DNA of 5,278 bases from Chloroflexota bacterium (GCA_013153335.1 JAADEP010000094.1:1-5278), one strand, 5' to 3'. Positions 1 to 5,114 are shown, counted from the first letter of the stretch. Notes: generated by a model from the letters alone, not told the origin. Program-made: numbers and translations.

Positions 1-566
1 TGGGCCAACGCCCTTGGGTGGTGGACCTCTGGGAGCGTTACCCGCCGCGGCGGGTGCGCTTGGATTTGGACGGCCCCATCGGGCGTTGGCACCTCCTGGC
101 CATCTTCCACTGGGAAGACGAGGGCGGCAGCGAGGCCTGGCACCCCGAGGACTTCCACTTGCCCGAGGGCTCGTATTGGCTACGGACCTTCTGGAGCCCC
201 GAGCCCGAGCAGCCAGAAGCTCCGCATCGGGTGGCCGGCCAGTGGGAGCACTCCGTTCCACCCCATGGAGTGTGGCTTTTTGCCGTGCGTCCGGTTCAAC
301 CCCATCAGGCCCAATATCTGGGGAGCGATCTGCATTATTCCCAGGGGCGTGAAGTCTTGCACTGGCACGCGGGCAAGCACGACGTCACATTAGAGCTGCG
401 CAAGGATGGACACCAGCAAGGGCACATTTGGCTCGCGCTTCCGCAAGAGCCGCGCGTGGTCACGGTCAACCGCGACCCGGTGCGCTGGCAACCGGGCCTG
501 GAGCCCGGCACCTACGTCATCCCCCTGACTTTTCAAGATGAAGCCCTGATCACGGTGCGCTATTGA
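1..566 (+). CDS. C-terminal part of a GH36-type alpha-galactosidase-like glycoside hydrolase (5' partial)
   Basis: The reading frame is open from the left edge (first full codon at position 3) to a TGA at 564-566, so this is the last ~187 residues of a longer protein. A GTG at 18 could be called a start, but the frame continues upstream of it without a stop and the sequence there already looks like the middle of a domain. The visible part begins with a WVVDLWER segment, then a beta-strand segment LLAIFHWEDE, then PPHGVWLFAVRP, QYLGSDLHYSQG and a final beta-rich stretch ending LITVRY. The order 'F-N/H-W ... PHG ... QYLGSdLHysQG' is what I know from the C-terminal beta-sandwich region of GH36-like alpha-galactosidases, which hydrolyse alpha-linked galactose from oligosaccharides. 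The catalytic barrel lies outside the window, so substrate and activity cannot be judged. The gene is convergent with murE. Family assignment is by recognition only; another GH with a similar C-terminal domain is possible. Confidence 0.7.
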   Translation, partial: GQRPWVVDLWERYPPRRVRLDLDGPIGRWHLLAIFHWEDEGGSEAWHPEDFHLPEGSYWLRTFWSPEPEQPEAPHRVAGQWEHSVPPHGVWLFAVRPVQPHQAQYLGSDLHYSQGREVLHWHAGKHDVTLELRKDGHQQGHIWLALPQEPRVVTVNRDPVRWQPGLEPGTYVIPLTFQDEALITVRY

Positions 567-604
567 GGGCCGTGCTTGGGGCCTGGCAAAATTCTTCGTT
601 TTTT
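566..604 (+). terminator. Weak candidate terminator after the glycoside hydrolase gene
   Basis: A small hairpin can form at 566-584 (AGG-G-CC pairing with GGCCT, one bulged G, 8-nt loop), and a T-tract follows at 599-604. The T-tract starts about 15 nt after the stem, further than in a canonical intrinsic terminator, and the stem is only 5 bp. The call is tentative. The T-rich run could instead serve as an UP-like element for the promoter at 630-658. Confidence 0.25.
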
Positions 605-629
605 CTCATCTTTTCGTTTTGCGAAAGTC

Positions 630-658
630 TTGACAAATTGCACAGGGGCCCGTATAAT
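630..658 (+). promoter_or_regulatory. Perfect consensus sigma-70 promoter, rightward
   Basis: TTGACA at 630-635 and TATAAT at 653-658 are separated by exactly 17 bp, so every base of both hexamers matches the housekeeping sigma consensus. The preceding 40 bp are unusually T/A-rich for this window (T-tracts at 599-604, 611-614 and 617-620), as expected of an UP-like element. The start of transcription is expected near 663-666. The promoter points into the 3' end of murE, against that gene's direction, and no protein gene follows on the + strand. It therefore most likely drives the small RNA ending at the terminator at 748-789. Confidence 0.8.
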
Positions 659-664
659 AAAAGC

Positions 665-789
665 GCCTAAGGTGGCCAAAGGCGGCGTAACCGGGCGCAC
701 AACCAGGTTTCCGAAAAGCGGGTGGTCGTCCCCTCCTCTGGTGGGTGCCCCCCGGGCCAGGGCAGCGGCTCGGGGGGGTATTCTTTTTT
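665..789 (+). ncRNA. Putative small RNA gene (~125 nt), antisense to the murE 3' end
   Basis: The unit is defined by its boundaries: a perfect promoter upstream (expected start about 665) and a strong intrinsic terminator at its end. No + strand ORF between them has a convincing start or ribosome-binding site. Possible internal structures are a 5' hairpin with CGCC (664-667) pairing to GGCG (684-687) and GCC-AAA-GGC (675-683) inside it; a hairpin ACCA (702-705) / TGGT (723-726) capped by CCG-AAAAG-CGG (711-721); and the terminator stem. I do not see the signature of SRP RNA (no GGAAGGAAGCAGCC-like tetraloop region), 6S RNA, tmRNA, RNase P RNA or a known riboswitch. Because no gene follows, a stand-alone sRNA is more likely than a leader. 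It could act in trans, or in cis by pairing with the last ~40 codons of the murE mRNA. The exact 5' end is an estimate. Confidence 0.55.
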
Positions 790-2355
790 AGCCGGAGGGG
801 GCCCTTGCGTGGGCAAGTAGGGCATCTTGGGGCCCGGTTTGCCCAAATATTCCGCCAACGCCGCGCGCAGGGCCACCCGGTCATCCCACGGATATTCCAC
901 CCCGTCGAAGTTCATCGACTGCTCATGCCCCTTTCCGCACACCAGAACGATATCTCCAGGCTGCGCGAGGCGCACGGCCAACCGAATCGCATCCCCCCGG
1001 TCGGGAACGCGGTAGAAGGTGCGGCCTTCGACCCCGCCCTGGGCGCGCGCACCTTCCGCCATCTCGGCCAAAATCGCGTCCAGGGGTTCGGTCCGCGGGT
1101 CTTCCGCGGTCAGGATGGTGATGTCCGCGAGCTGGGCCGAGATTTCGGCCATCATGCGCCGCTTCATCCGATCCCGCAGGCCGGCGGAACCGAACACGGC
1201 GATCACCCGCCCTTGGGTCCATTCGCGCGCGGTGCGCAGCGCGGCCTCGAGAGCCTTGGGCGTATGCGCGAAGTCCACAATGGCCCAAAAGTTCTGCCCC
1301 AGATCGATGGGCTCCATCCGGCCGGGAATCTGCTTCACTTGCGCGACCCCGCGAGCCGCATCCGCGATGGAGATGCCCAGGCCGACCACGGTCGCGGCCA
1401 GCGCGGCCAATATGTTGTGCACGTTGTAGGCCCCGCGCAAAGGGCTCTGGATGACGTATTGAAAGCTCGGGCCTTCTACTGAAAAGCGTAAGCCCTGGGG
1501 CGAGCTTTGCACCTCGCGCGCCCGAACCTGGGCCTCGGGATGCAGGCCATAGGTCACGACCGGCCCCGGCGCCACCCGGCGCAGGTAGGGGTAAACCGGC
1601 GCGTCGTCCCGGTTGATGACCGAAAGCCGTGGGTTGCCCCAAGGCTTGGGCGGGGTTTCGGCCAGCAAGGTGAGCAGCCGGGCTTTGGCCGCGCGATAGC
1701 CCTCATACGAGCCGTGATAGTCCAGGTGCTCGTGGGTGATGTTCGTAATCACGCCGATGTCGAACGCGACCCCCGTGACCCGGTGCTGCGCCAGACCGTG
1801 GGACGTGGCTTCGAGCACCACGTGGGTCAGGCCTGCGTCGCGCATTTCGGCCAGGTAGCGCTGAACCTGCAACGCGTCGGGCGTGGTGACGTGCAGGCCG
1901 GTGGGTTCGGTGCGATGGCCCAAATCGGCCTGCACGGTAGAGATCATGCCCGTGGGATGCCCGGCCGCGCGCAGGATGTGGTAGATGAGGGTGACCGTGG
2001 TGGTTTTGCCGTCAGTCCCGGTCACGCCGATCACGCGCATGGACCGGCTGGGGTGATCGTAAAACGCGGCCGCCATGCGGGCCAGGGCCTCGCGCGCGTC
2101 CGGCACGCGGATATAAGGCACAGGCAGCGGCTCGGGCAAGGGCCGTTGGCCGACCACGGCGACCGCGCCGCGTTGCAGCGCGTCGGGGATGTAACGATGG
2201 CCGTCGGTTTGCGTCCCGGGGATGGCGACGAACAAGGTGCCTGGTTGCACGCGCCGCGAGTCAAATGCGATGTGCTCAACCTGCACATCCTGGGCCGCGT
2301 CGGGCACGTATTCCGGGGCCCAATCCGCGAAGAGCTCATACAGGGTTTTGGCCAT
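667..2355 (-). CDS. murE: UDP-N-acetylmuramyl-tripeptide synthetase MurE
   Basis: MurE is the cytoplasmic ATP-dependent ligase that adds the third stem-peptide residue to UDP-MurNAc-L-Ala-D-Glu in peptidoglycan synthesis. The 562-aa product shows the full Mur ligase plan. The N-terminal UDP-MurNAc domain has FDSRRVQPGTLFVAIPG (31-47). The P-loop is TGTDGKTT (112-119), with Asp where Asn is usual. HVTTPD (155-160), the LEATSH loop (181-186) and NITHEHLDYHG (205-215) follow, and K224 in YRAAKARLL sits where the carbamylated lysine is expected. YNVHNILAAL (310-319), DFAHTPKALEAAL (360-372), the C-terminal domain motif EDPRTEP (418-424) and GKGHE (474-478) complete it. EDPR replaces the DNPR motif of meso-DAP enzymes; it keeps the Arg, so the third amino acid (DAP, Lys or Orn) is uncertain. 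The conserved fold ends near residue 506; a Pro-rich tail of ~56 residues follows, whereas MurE is normally about 490-510 aa. The ATG lies 19 bp after rpiB behind GAGGATGAGGA. The gene is the last in the operon. Confidence 0.97.
   Translation of the reverse strand: MAKTLYELFADWAPEYVPDAAQDVQVEHIAFDSRRVQPGTLFVAIPGTQTDGHRYIPDALQRGAVAVVGQRPLPEPLPVPYIRVPDAREALARMAAAFYDHPSRSMRVIGVTGTDGKTTTVTLIYHILRAAGHPTGMISTVQADLGHRTEPTGLHVTTPDALQVQRYLAEMRDAGLTHVVLEATSHGLAQHRVTGVAFDIGVITNITHEHLDYHGSYEGYRAAKARLLTLLAETPPKPWGNPRLSVINRDDAPVYPYLRRVAPGPVVTYGLHPEAQVRAREVQSSPQGLRFSVEGPSFQYVIQSPLRGAYNVHNILAALAATVVGLGISIADAARGVAQVKQIPGRMEPIDLGQNFWAIVDFAHTPKALEAALRTAREWTQGRVIAVFGSAGLRDRMKRRMMAEISAQLADITILTAEDPRTEPLDAILAEMAEGARAQGGVEGRTFYRVPDRGDAIRLAVRLAQPGDIVLVCGKGHEQSMNFDGVEYPWDDRVALRAALAEYLGKPGPKMPYLPTQGPPPAKKEYPPEPLPWPGGHPPEEGTTTRFSETWLCARLRRLWPP
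748..789 (+). terminator. Strong intrinsic (rho-independent) terminator of the small RNA
   Basis: Bases 748-758 (six C, GGG, CC) pair with 767-777, giving an 11-bp stem with a single G-U pair and an 8-nt loop (759-766). It is followed after three bases by TTCTTTTTT (781-789). The orientation is unambiguous: the T-tract lies only on the + strand side, so it ends rightward transcription and cannot serve murE. Its minus-strand reading falls inside the murE C-terminal extension, where it encodes Pro/Lys-rich sequence. Confidence 0.85.
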
Positions 2356-2374
2356 GCCCGGTCCTCATCCTCGC

Positions 2375-2848
2375 TTATGGTTCACGCGGAGGTTGGGTTT
2401 GGCCGCAGCGTGCTTCTTGGTCACGCACTTTCTGAGCCCGGCGCACGTAGCGCTCGCCCCCAGAAAACTGGGCGCGCACAAACGCGCGCACGATCTCCTT
2501 GGCCAATTCCGGCCCGATGATCCGACCGCCCATGCAAAGCACGTTCATACCGTCGTGCTCCACGCCCTGGTGCGCGGAATAGGTGTCGTGGCAGACCGCG
2601 GCATACGCGCCCGCGACCTTATTCGCGGCGATGCTCATCCCCACGCCTGAGCCGCACATCAAAATGCCCCGGTCGGCGCGTCCCTGCGCGACCGCCTGCG
2701 CCACCGGGATTGCGAAATCGGGGTAGTCTACCCGTTCGGGCCCATGGGTTCCGAAATCGAGCACCTCGTGCCCTTCTTCTCGCAACACTTCAAGGACCGC
2801 GTCCTTGAGGGGCCATCCTCCGTGGTCACAACCCAAAGCAATGCGCAT
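2375..2848 (-). CDS. rpiB: Ribose-5-phosphate isomerase B
   Basis: RpiB (RpiB/LacAB family) interconverts ribose 5-phosphate and ribulose 5-phosphate in the non-oxidative pentose phosphate pathway; some homologues act on allose or galactose phosphates. Seen here: MRIALGCDHGG at the N-terminus with D8-H9, then DFGTHGPERVDYPDFA (31-46), then MCGSGVGMSIAANK (64-77) with the catalytic-position cysteine C65 and the phosphate-binding glycine loop. Next come H87 and SAHQGVEHDGMNVLCMG (91-107), with H98 at the expected active-site position, and GGERYVRR (130-137) near the C-terminus. At 157 aa it is slightly longer than the usual ~145-150, with a polar tail (about 141-157). The ATG is supported by a very strong Shine-Dalgarno AAGGAGGAGG (2854-2863). 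It sits 19 bp after the membrane zinc-ribbon gene and 19 bp before murE, so the three are probably co-transcribed. Confidence 0.97.
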   Translation of the reverse strand: MRIALGCDHGGWPLKDAVLEVLREEGHEVLDFGTHGPERVDYPDFAIPVAQAVAQGRADRGILMCGSGVGMSIAANKVAGAYAAVCHDTYSAHQGVEHDGMNVLCMGGRIIGPELAKEIVRAFVRAQFSGGERYVRRAQKVRDQEARCGQTQPPREP

Positions 2849-2867
2849 GTCGACCTCCTCCTTGTGG
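2849..2867 (-). promoter_or_regulatory. Strong ribosome-binding site of rpiB
   Basis: The 19-bp gap between the zinc-ribbon gene stop and the rpiB ATG contains AAGGAGGAGG (2863 to 2854, minus strand), ending five bases before the start codon. It is the best Shine-Dalgarno match in the window and fixes the rpiB start. Confidence 0.85.
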
Positions 2868-3452
2868 TTAGGATGCGGTCGGCGGCGAGATCGTCGGTCC
2901 TACAGGGCCCGGGGGCTCGGTGGGCGTTTCGCCTTGGGGCGGGATGAAGATGGTCGCGCCGCAGTAAGGACAGCGCACGATCCCTTTGCCCACGAACTCG
3001 CGTTGGCCGCCGCAGTTAGGGCACGTGGTACTCACGACCTGCCCCGCGTCCGCGGTGTAAAAGGTCATCTTCTCCCAATCGATGTAGCCGGTAAACAAGC
3101 CCAGGCTCACCAGCTCGTAAATCGCGTTTTGGACCGCTTCCCGGGTCATGTGCATTTCCACCATAATTTTGTCAATCGGGACCTGTCCGTGGGCTTGAAT
3201 CATGCCCAAGATGCGTTCAAGCTTGCGGGCGTGCTCGGCTTCGGCCTCGGCCTTGCGCGCTTGTACGAGCAAATAAACCCCACCGGCTGCGAGAATGGCG
3301 GCGGGTAGCAGCCCAAAAAGGATGATGCCCAACACCGCGCCGGCCGCGCTGACCTTGCCCGCGGTGTAGCCAACGCCGAAAAAGGCCACGGCAGCCAGCA
3401 CGGTCACCACGGCCAGGATCAAGAAAAACCAGCCCATCGCTTTGCCTTGCAT
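2868..3452 (-). CDS. Membrane protein with winged-helix-like domain and zinc ribbon, function unknown
   Basis: A 194-aa protein with no name I can give. Residues 7-29 and 36-64 are two hydrophobic membrane segments. Residues 65-80 are a charged helix (RKAEAEAEHARKLER). Residues 78-133 look like a small winged-helix domain: ILGMIQAHGQVPIDKIMVEM, then MTREAVQNAIYELVSLGLF, then a wing FTGYIDWEKMTFYT. Residues 144-164 form a zinc ribbon, with C144-x2-C147 and C161-x2-C164 both in CPxCG form. A Pro/Thr-rich tail (171-194) ends it. If the hairpin inserts with both ends inside, the helical and zinc domains face the cytoplasm; this is inference. I chose ATG 3452 rather than the in-frame TTG at 3467, because GGGGAGG, the Shine-Dalgarno of the ATG, overlaps that TTG codon. 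The gene follows rodZ by 69 bp and precedes rpiB by 19 bp. A role in sensing or scaffolding is possible, but nothing in the sequence proves it. Confidence 0.85.
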   Translation of the reverse strand: MQGKAMGWFFLILAVVTVLAAVAFFGVGYTAGKVSAAGAVLGIILFGLLPAAILAAGGVYLLVQARKAEAEAEHARKLERILGMIQAHGQVPIDKIMVEMHMTREAVQNAIYELVSLGLFTGYIDWEKMTFYTADAGQVVSTTCPNCGGQREFVGKGIVRCPYCGATIFIPPQGETPTEPPGPVGPTISPPTAS

Positions 3453-3482
3453 GATCGGCCTCCCCAATATTGCCAGAGCGTT

Positions 3483-3507
3483 GCCGCGATTATACCCGCG
3501 GCGCGGC
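3483..3507 (-). promoter_or_regulatory. Candidate promoter (-10) with a dyad in the rodZ-zinc ribbon gap
   Basis: On the minus strand a perfect TATAAT occupies 3494 to 3489, about 37 bp before the ATG at 3452. No good -35 hexamer is present at 16-18 bp spacing, and no extended -10 (TG) is seen. The -10 box directly abuts one arm of an inverted repeat, GCCGCG (3483-3488) and CGCGGC (3502-3507), so it lies inside the 14-bp... 13-bp spacer of a dyad. This could be an operator over the promoter or simply a GC-rich hairpin after the rodZ-like gene. It would allow the three downstream genes to be transcribed separately from rodZ. Confidence 0.4.
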
Positions 3508-3521
3508 CGTTAGGTTCGGAT

Positions 3522-4934
3522 TTAGGGCCGGGGCCGCAACAAAGGCGTGGGGGTAAGGGTCGGCGTTAGGGTTGGTCCGCCGGGGGTTGGGGTGGGCCCT
3601 GTGGGGGTAGGCGTGGGTGTAGCCGACGGGGTCGGTGTGGGCGAAGCCATGGGCGTTGGGGTGATCATGCCTTGAAGCGTGAAGATCAGGACCAAAGGCT
3701 CGCCCCAGCGCCCCAAAACACCCAAATCCTGCTGTCCAAAGATCAGATGCAACGCGGAGGCATCGCCGCTTTGAATTTCAAGCCGTTCTTCAGCCCGGAA
3801 GGTGAACCGACTGCCGGGCAACGGACGCCCGCGGTAAATCTCCTGCCCATCGGCCAGCGCGCGCAACCACGTCCGGTGGCGCACCAGAACCACCACGCGG
3901 ATCCCGGTCCCGGCCTCGGGTGTGAGCCCGGCCCCGGGGTTGGGCGTGAGGGTTGACGTCAGGGCCGTGGCCGAAGCCTCGGGCGGGGGCGGCTGGTCCG
4001 CCTCCGTGGCTGCACCGACCTCGGTCGCGCCCGCCACTGGCGTCAGGTCGACGGGCACAATCAGGGTCAAGCGCACCGTAGGGGAGGGCGTCACCGCGGG
4101 CGTTGGGCGGGGCAACGTCCAGACCGGCACGCGCAAAGGGGGCAGGGTCGGCGTCATGCTCTGCTGGATGTACGCTCGGGCGACCTGCCACGTGCTCCAG
4201 AGAAAGAAGAGGCCCATCGCGGCCAGCACGCCCATCCCGGCCCACGTGCGGAACCAGCGTGCGCTCCGCGCGCGCCAGACCCACGCGCGCGTCGGGTTTT
4301 GAGCCCGCGCGGCTTGTTGAGCCTGATGGCGGGCTTGCAGACCCGCGGCGAACTTGAGCAACAAAGGCTCGGGGTCGAGGTGCAGCGCGCGCGCGTAATG
4401 GCTGAGCATCCCTCGCCCTTGCACGGGCGAGGGGAGCAAGTCCATCCGACCGGCCTCTAACGCGCGGAGATAGTGCTCTTTGACGTGGCTGAGTCGCGCG
4501 GCCGCTTCGAGCGAGAGCCCGAGGGCTTCCCGCTGCTTGCGCAGGGTTTCGCCCACCGCGCGCCAGTGGGGATACGCGGGGTCGTCCTCAGGCAGAGGGG
4601 GCACTGCGGCCTCGCGCTCCGTGGCCGAGGCAGACTCGGCGCCTTCGGCCAGGGTGGCGGGAGCGCGGTCCAATAGATGCAACAACTCGCCCGGGTCCAG
4701 CCCCAAAAACGAGGCATATAGGCGTAAAAAGCCCCGGGCTTGAGCCAACGAGGGCAGGGCGTCCCAATCCCCTTTTTCGAGGGCCTCGAGATAAACGGGC
4801 TTGATGCGGGTTTGGTGGGCGACATGCAACAGCGACCAACCCCGGGCCTCACGCGCGGCCCGAAGGCGTTCCCCGATCATCCGGAACGCTGCGTTGGAAG
4901 GCGGCTGCCCATCCGTCGCCCTCGCGGTATCCAT
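3522..4934 (-). CDS. RodZ-like membrane protein with two tandem HTH domains and a Thr-Pro-rich tail
   Basis: RodZ family proteins couple the MreB cytoskeleton to the cell-elongation machinery. This 470-aa protein has a cytoplasmic HTH domain at ~18-88 (GERLRAAREARGWSL, then RGFLRLYASFLGLD) and a second copy at ~126-195 (GETLRKQREALGLSL, then RGMLSHYARALHLD). A basic stretch (201-228) precedes one membrane helix at about 229-249. Outside the membrane come a Pro/Thr-rich linker (260-345), a compact beta domain at ~346-420 and a Thr-Pro repeat tail (424-470). The beta domain reads like DUF4115 (RTWLRALADGQEIYRG, then SGDASALHLIFGQQDLGVLG). One HTH is the usual RodZ arrangement; two is the oddity. 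F69 and Y73 of copy 1 fall where RodZ uses aromatic residues to touch MreB, while copy 2 has M176 and Y180. The ATG has GGAGG six bases upstream and is followed closely by the fold, which supports this start. A transcription regulator with a membrane anchor is the less likely alternative. Confidence 0.85.
   Translation of the reverse strand: MDTARATDGQPPSNAAFRMIGERLRAAREARGWSLLHVAHQTRIKPVYLEALEKGDWDALPSLAQARGFLRLYASFLGLDPGELLHLLDRAPATLAEGAESASATEREAAVPPLPEDDPAYPHWRAVGETLRKQREALGLSLEAAARLSHVKEHYLRALEAGRMDLLPSPVQGRGMLSHYARALHLDPEPLLLKFAAGLQARHQAQQAARAQNPTRAWVWRARSARWFRTWAGMGVLAAMGLFFLWSTWQVARAYIQQSMTPTLPPLRVPVWTLPRPTPAVTPSPTVRLTLIVPVDLTPVAGATEVGAATEADQPPPPEASATALTSTLTPNPGAGLTPEAGTGIRVVVLVRHRTWLRALADGQEIYRGRPLPGSRFTFRAEERLEIQSGDASALHLIFGQQDLGVLGRWGEPLVLIFTLQGMITPTPMASPTPTPSATPTPTPTGPTPTPGGPTLTPTLTPTPLLRPRP
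3525..3665 (-). repeat. Thr-Pro coding minisatellite at the 3' end of the rodZ-like gene
   Basis: Codons 424-470 of the RodZ-like protein consist largely of alternating Thr and Pro with occasional Ser, Gly, Ala and Leu (for example TPTPTPTGPTPTPGG). At DNA level this gives degenerate short repeats of the form GGGTGT/GGCGTGGG on the + strand, dense in G-runs. Such tails are usually flexible extracytoplasmic linkers and vary in length through slippage. A smaller Pro/Thr segment lies at residues 260-287. Confidence 0.7.
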
Positions 4935-4966
4935 TCGACGCCTCCAGAGCCCCTCCCCGTGGCTTC

Positions 4967-4972
4967 ATTATA
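4967..4972 (-). promoter_or_regulatory. -10 box of the probable rodZ-like gene promoter
   Basis: A perfect TATAAT reads on the minus strand from 4972 to 4967, about 32 bp before the ATG at 4934, with the start of transcription expected near 4960. The best -35 candidate, TTCGGC at 4996 to 4991 with 18-bp spacing, is poor, so the promoter is supported mainly by its -10 and position. The sequence CCTAACG occurs upstream both here and before the -10 at 3489-3494, but at different distances (10 and 13 bp), so a shared site is not established. Confidence 0.45.
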
Positions 4973-5016
4973 GCCGATCTTGCGTTAGGGGCCGAACGGG
5001 TGGGCGCGCGGACGGC

Positions 5017-5114
5017 GGAATCCGCTCGCGAAAAGTTCGCTGGGCGTTGTACACGGCGGTCCAAACCGAGCATTTCGCGCGAGTTTTCCGAGCCGCGGGA
5101 TTCCAGCCTGCGGC
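5017..5114. repeat. Imperfect inverted repeat, possibly a small interspersed palindromic (REP/MITE-like) element
   Basis: GGAATCC-GCTCGCGAAAAGTTCGC at 5017-5040 recurs on the opposite strand at 5104 to about 5078 as GGAATCC, CGCG, then GCTCG-GAAAACT-CGC. The two arms differ by one 4-base insertion, two single-base gaps and one substitution. The right arm overlaps a hairpin, 5092-5099 with 5107-5114 (GCCGCGGG / CCTGCGGC, one G-U pair, 7-nt ATTCCAG loop). Hairpins of the type 'GCCGCxGGATTCCAGCCTGCGGC' are familiar to me as short intergenic repeats in several bacterial phyla, so a mobile or repeated element is plausible. No transposase and no target duplication are evident. Confidence 0.4.

Noticed and set aside
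18..566. GTG at 18 as the start of a complete 182-aa protein
   Set aside because: The frame is open to the window edge, there is no Shine-Dalgarno, and the sequence begins inside a recognisable C-terminal glycoside hydrolase region, so the gene is treated as 5' partial.
606..627. Hairpin CTTT(T)CG / CGAAAG (610-627) as a terminator for murE or the glycoside hydrolase
   Set aside because: The stem is short and A/T-rich with a bulge, no T-tract follows in either direction, and it abuts the -35 box; an UP-like or chance origin is more likely.
665..789. SRP (4.5S) RNA or 6S RNA identity for the small RNA
   Set aside because: The conserved SRP Alu/S-domain loop sequence and the long 6S closing stem with central bubble are not present, and the length does not fit 6S.
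745..1482. Long + strand ORF opposite murE (245 codons)
   Set aside because: It is a shadow of murE: the protein is low-complexity Arg/Gly/Pro with no domain, and the opposite strand carries all MurE motifs.
1507..2520. Long + strand ORF opposite murE and rpiB (337 codons)
   Set aside because: It spans the murE-rpiB junction and mirrors GC-rich codons of both genes; no ribosome-binding site and no recognisable fold.
2805..3308. + strand ORF opposite the zinc-ribbon gene and the rpiB start
   Set aside because: It is antisense to two well-supported genes, has no domain, and shows composition typical of a shadow frame.
3453..3467. TTG at 3467 as start of the zinc-ribbon protein (5 residues longer)
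   Set aside because: GGGGAGG, the ribosome-binding site for the ATG at 3452, overlaps this TTG codon, and TTG is the rarer start.
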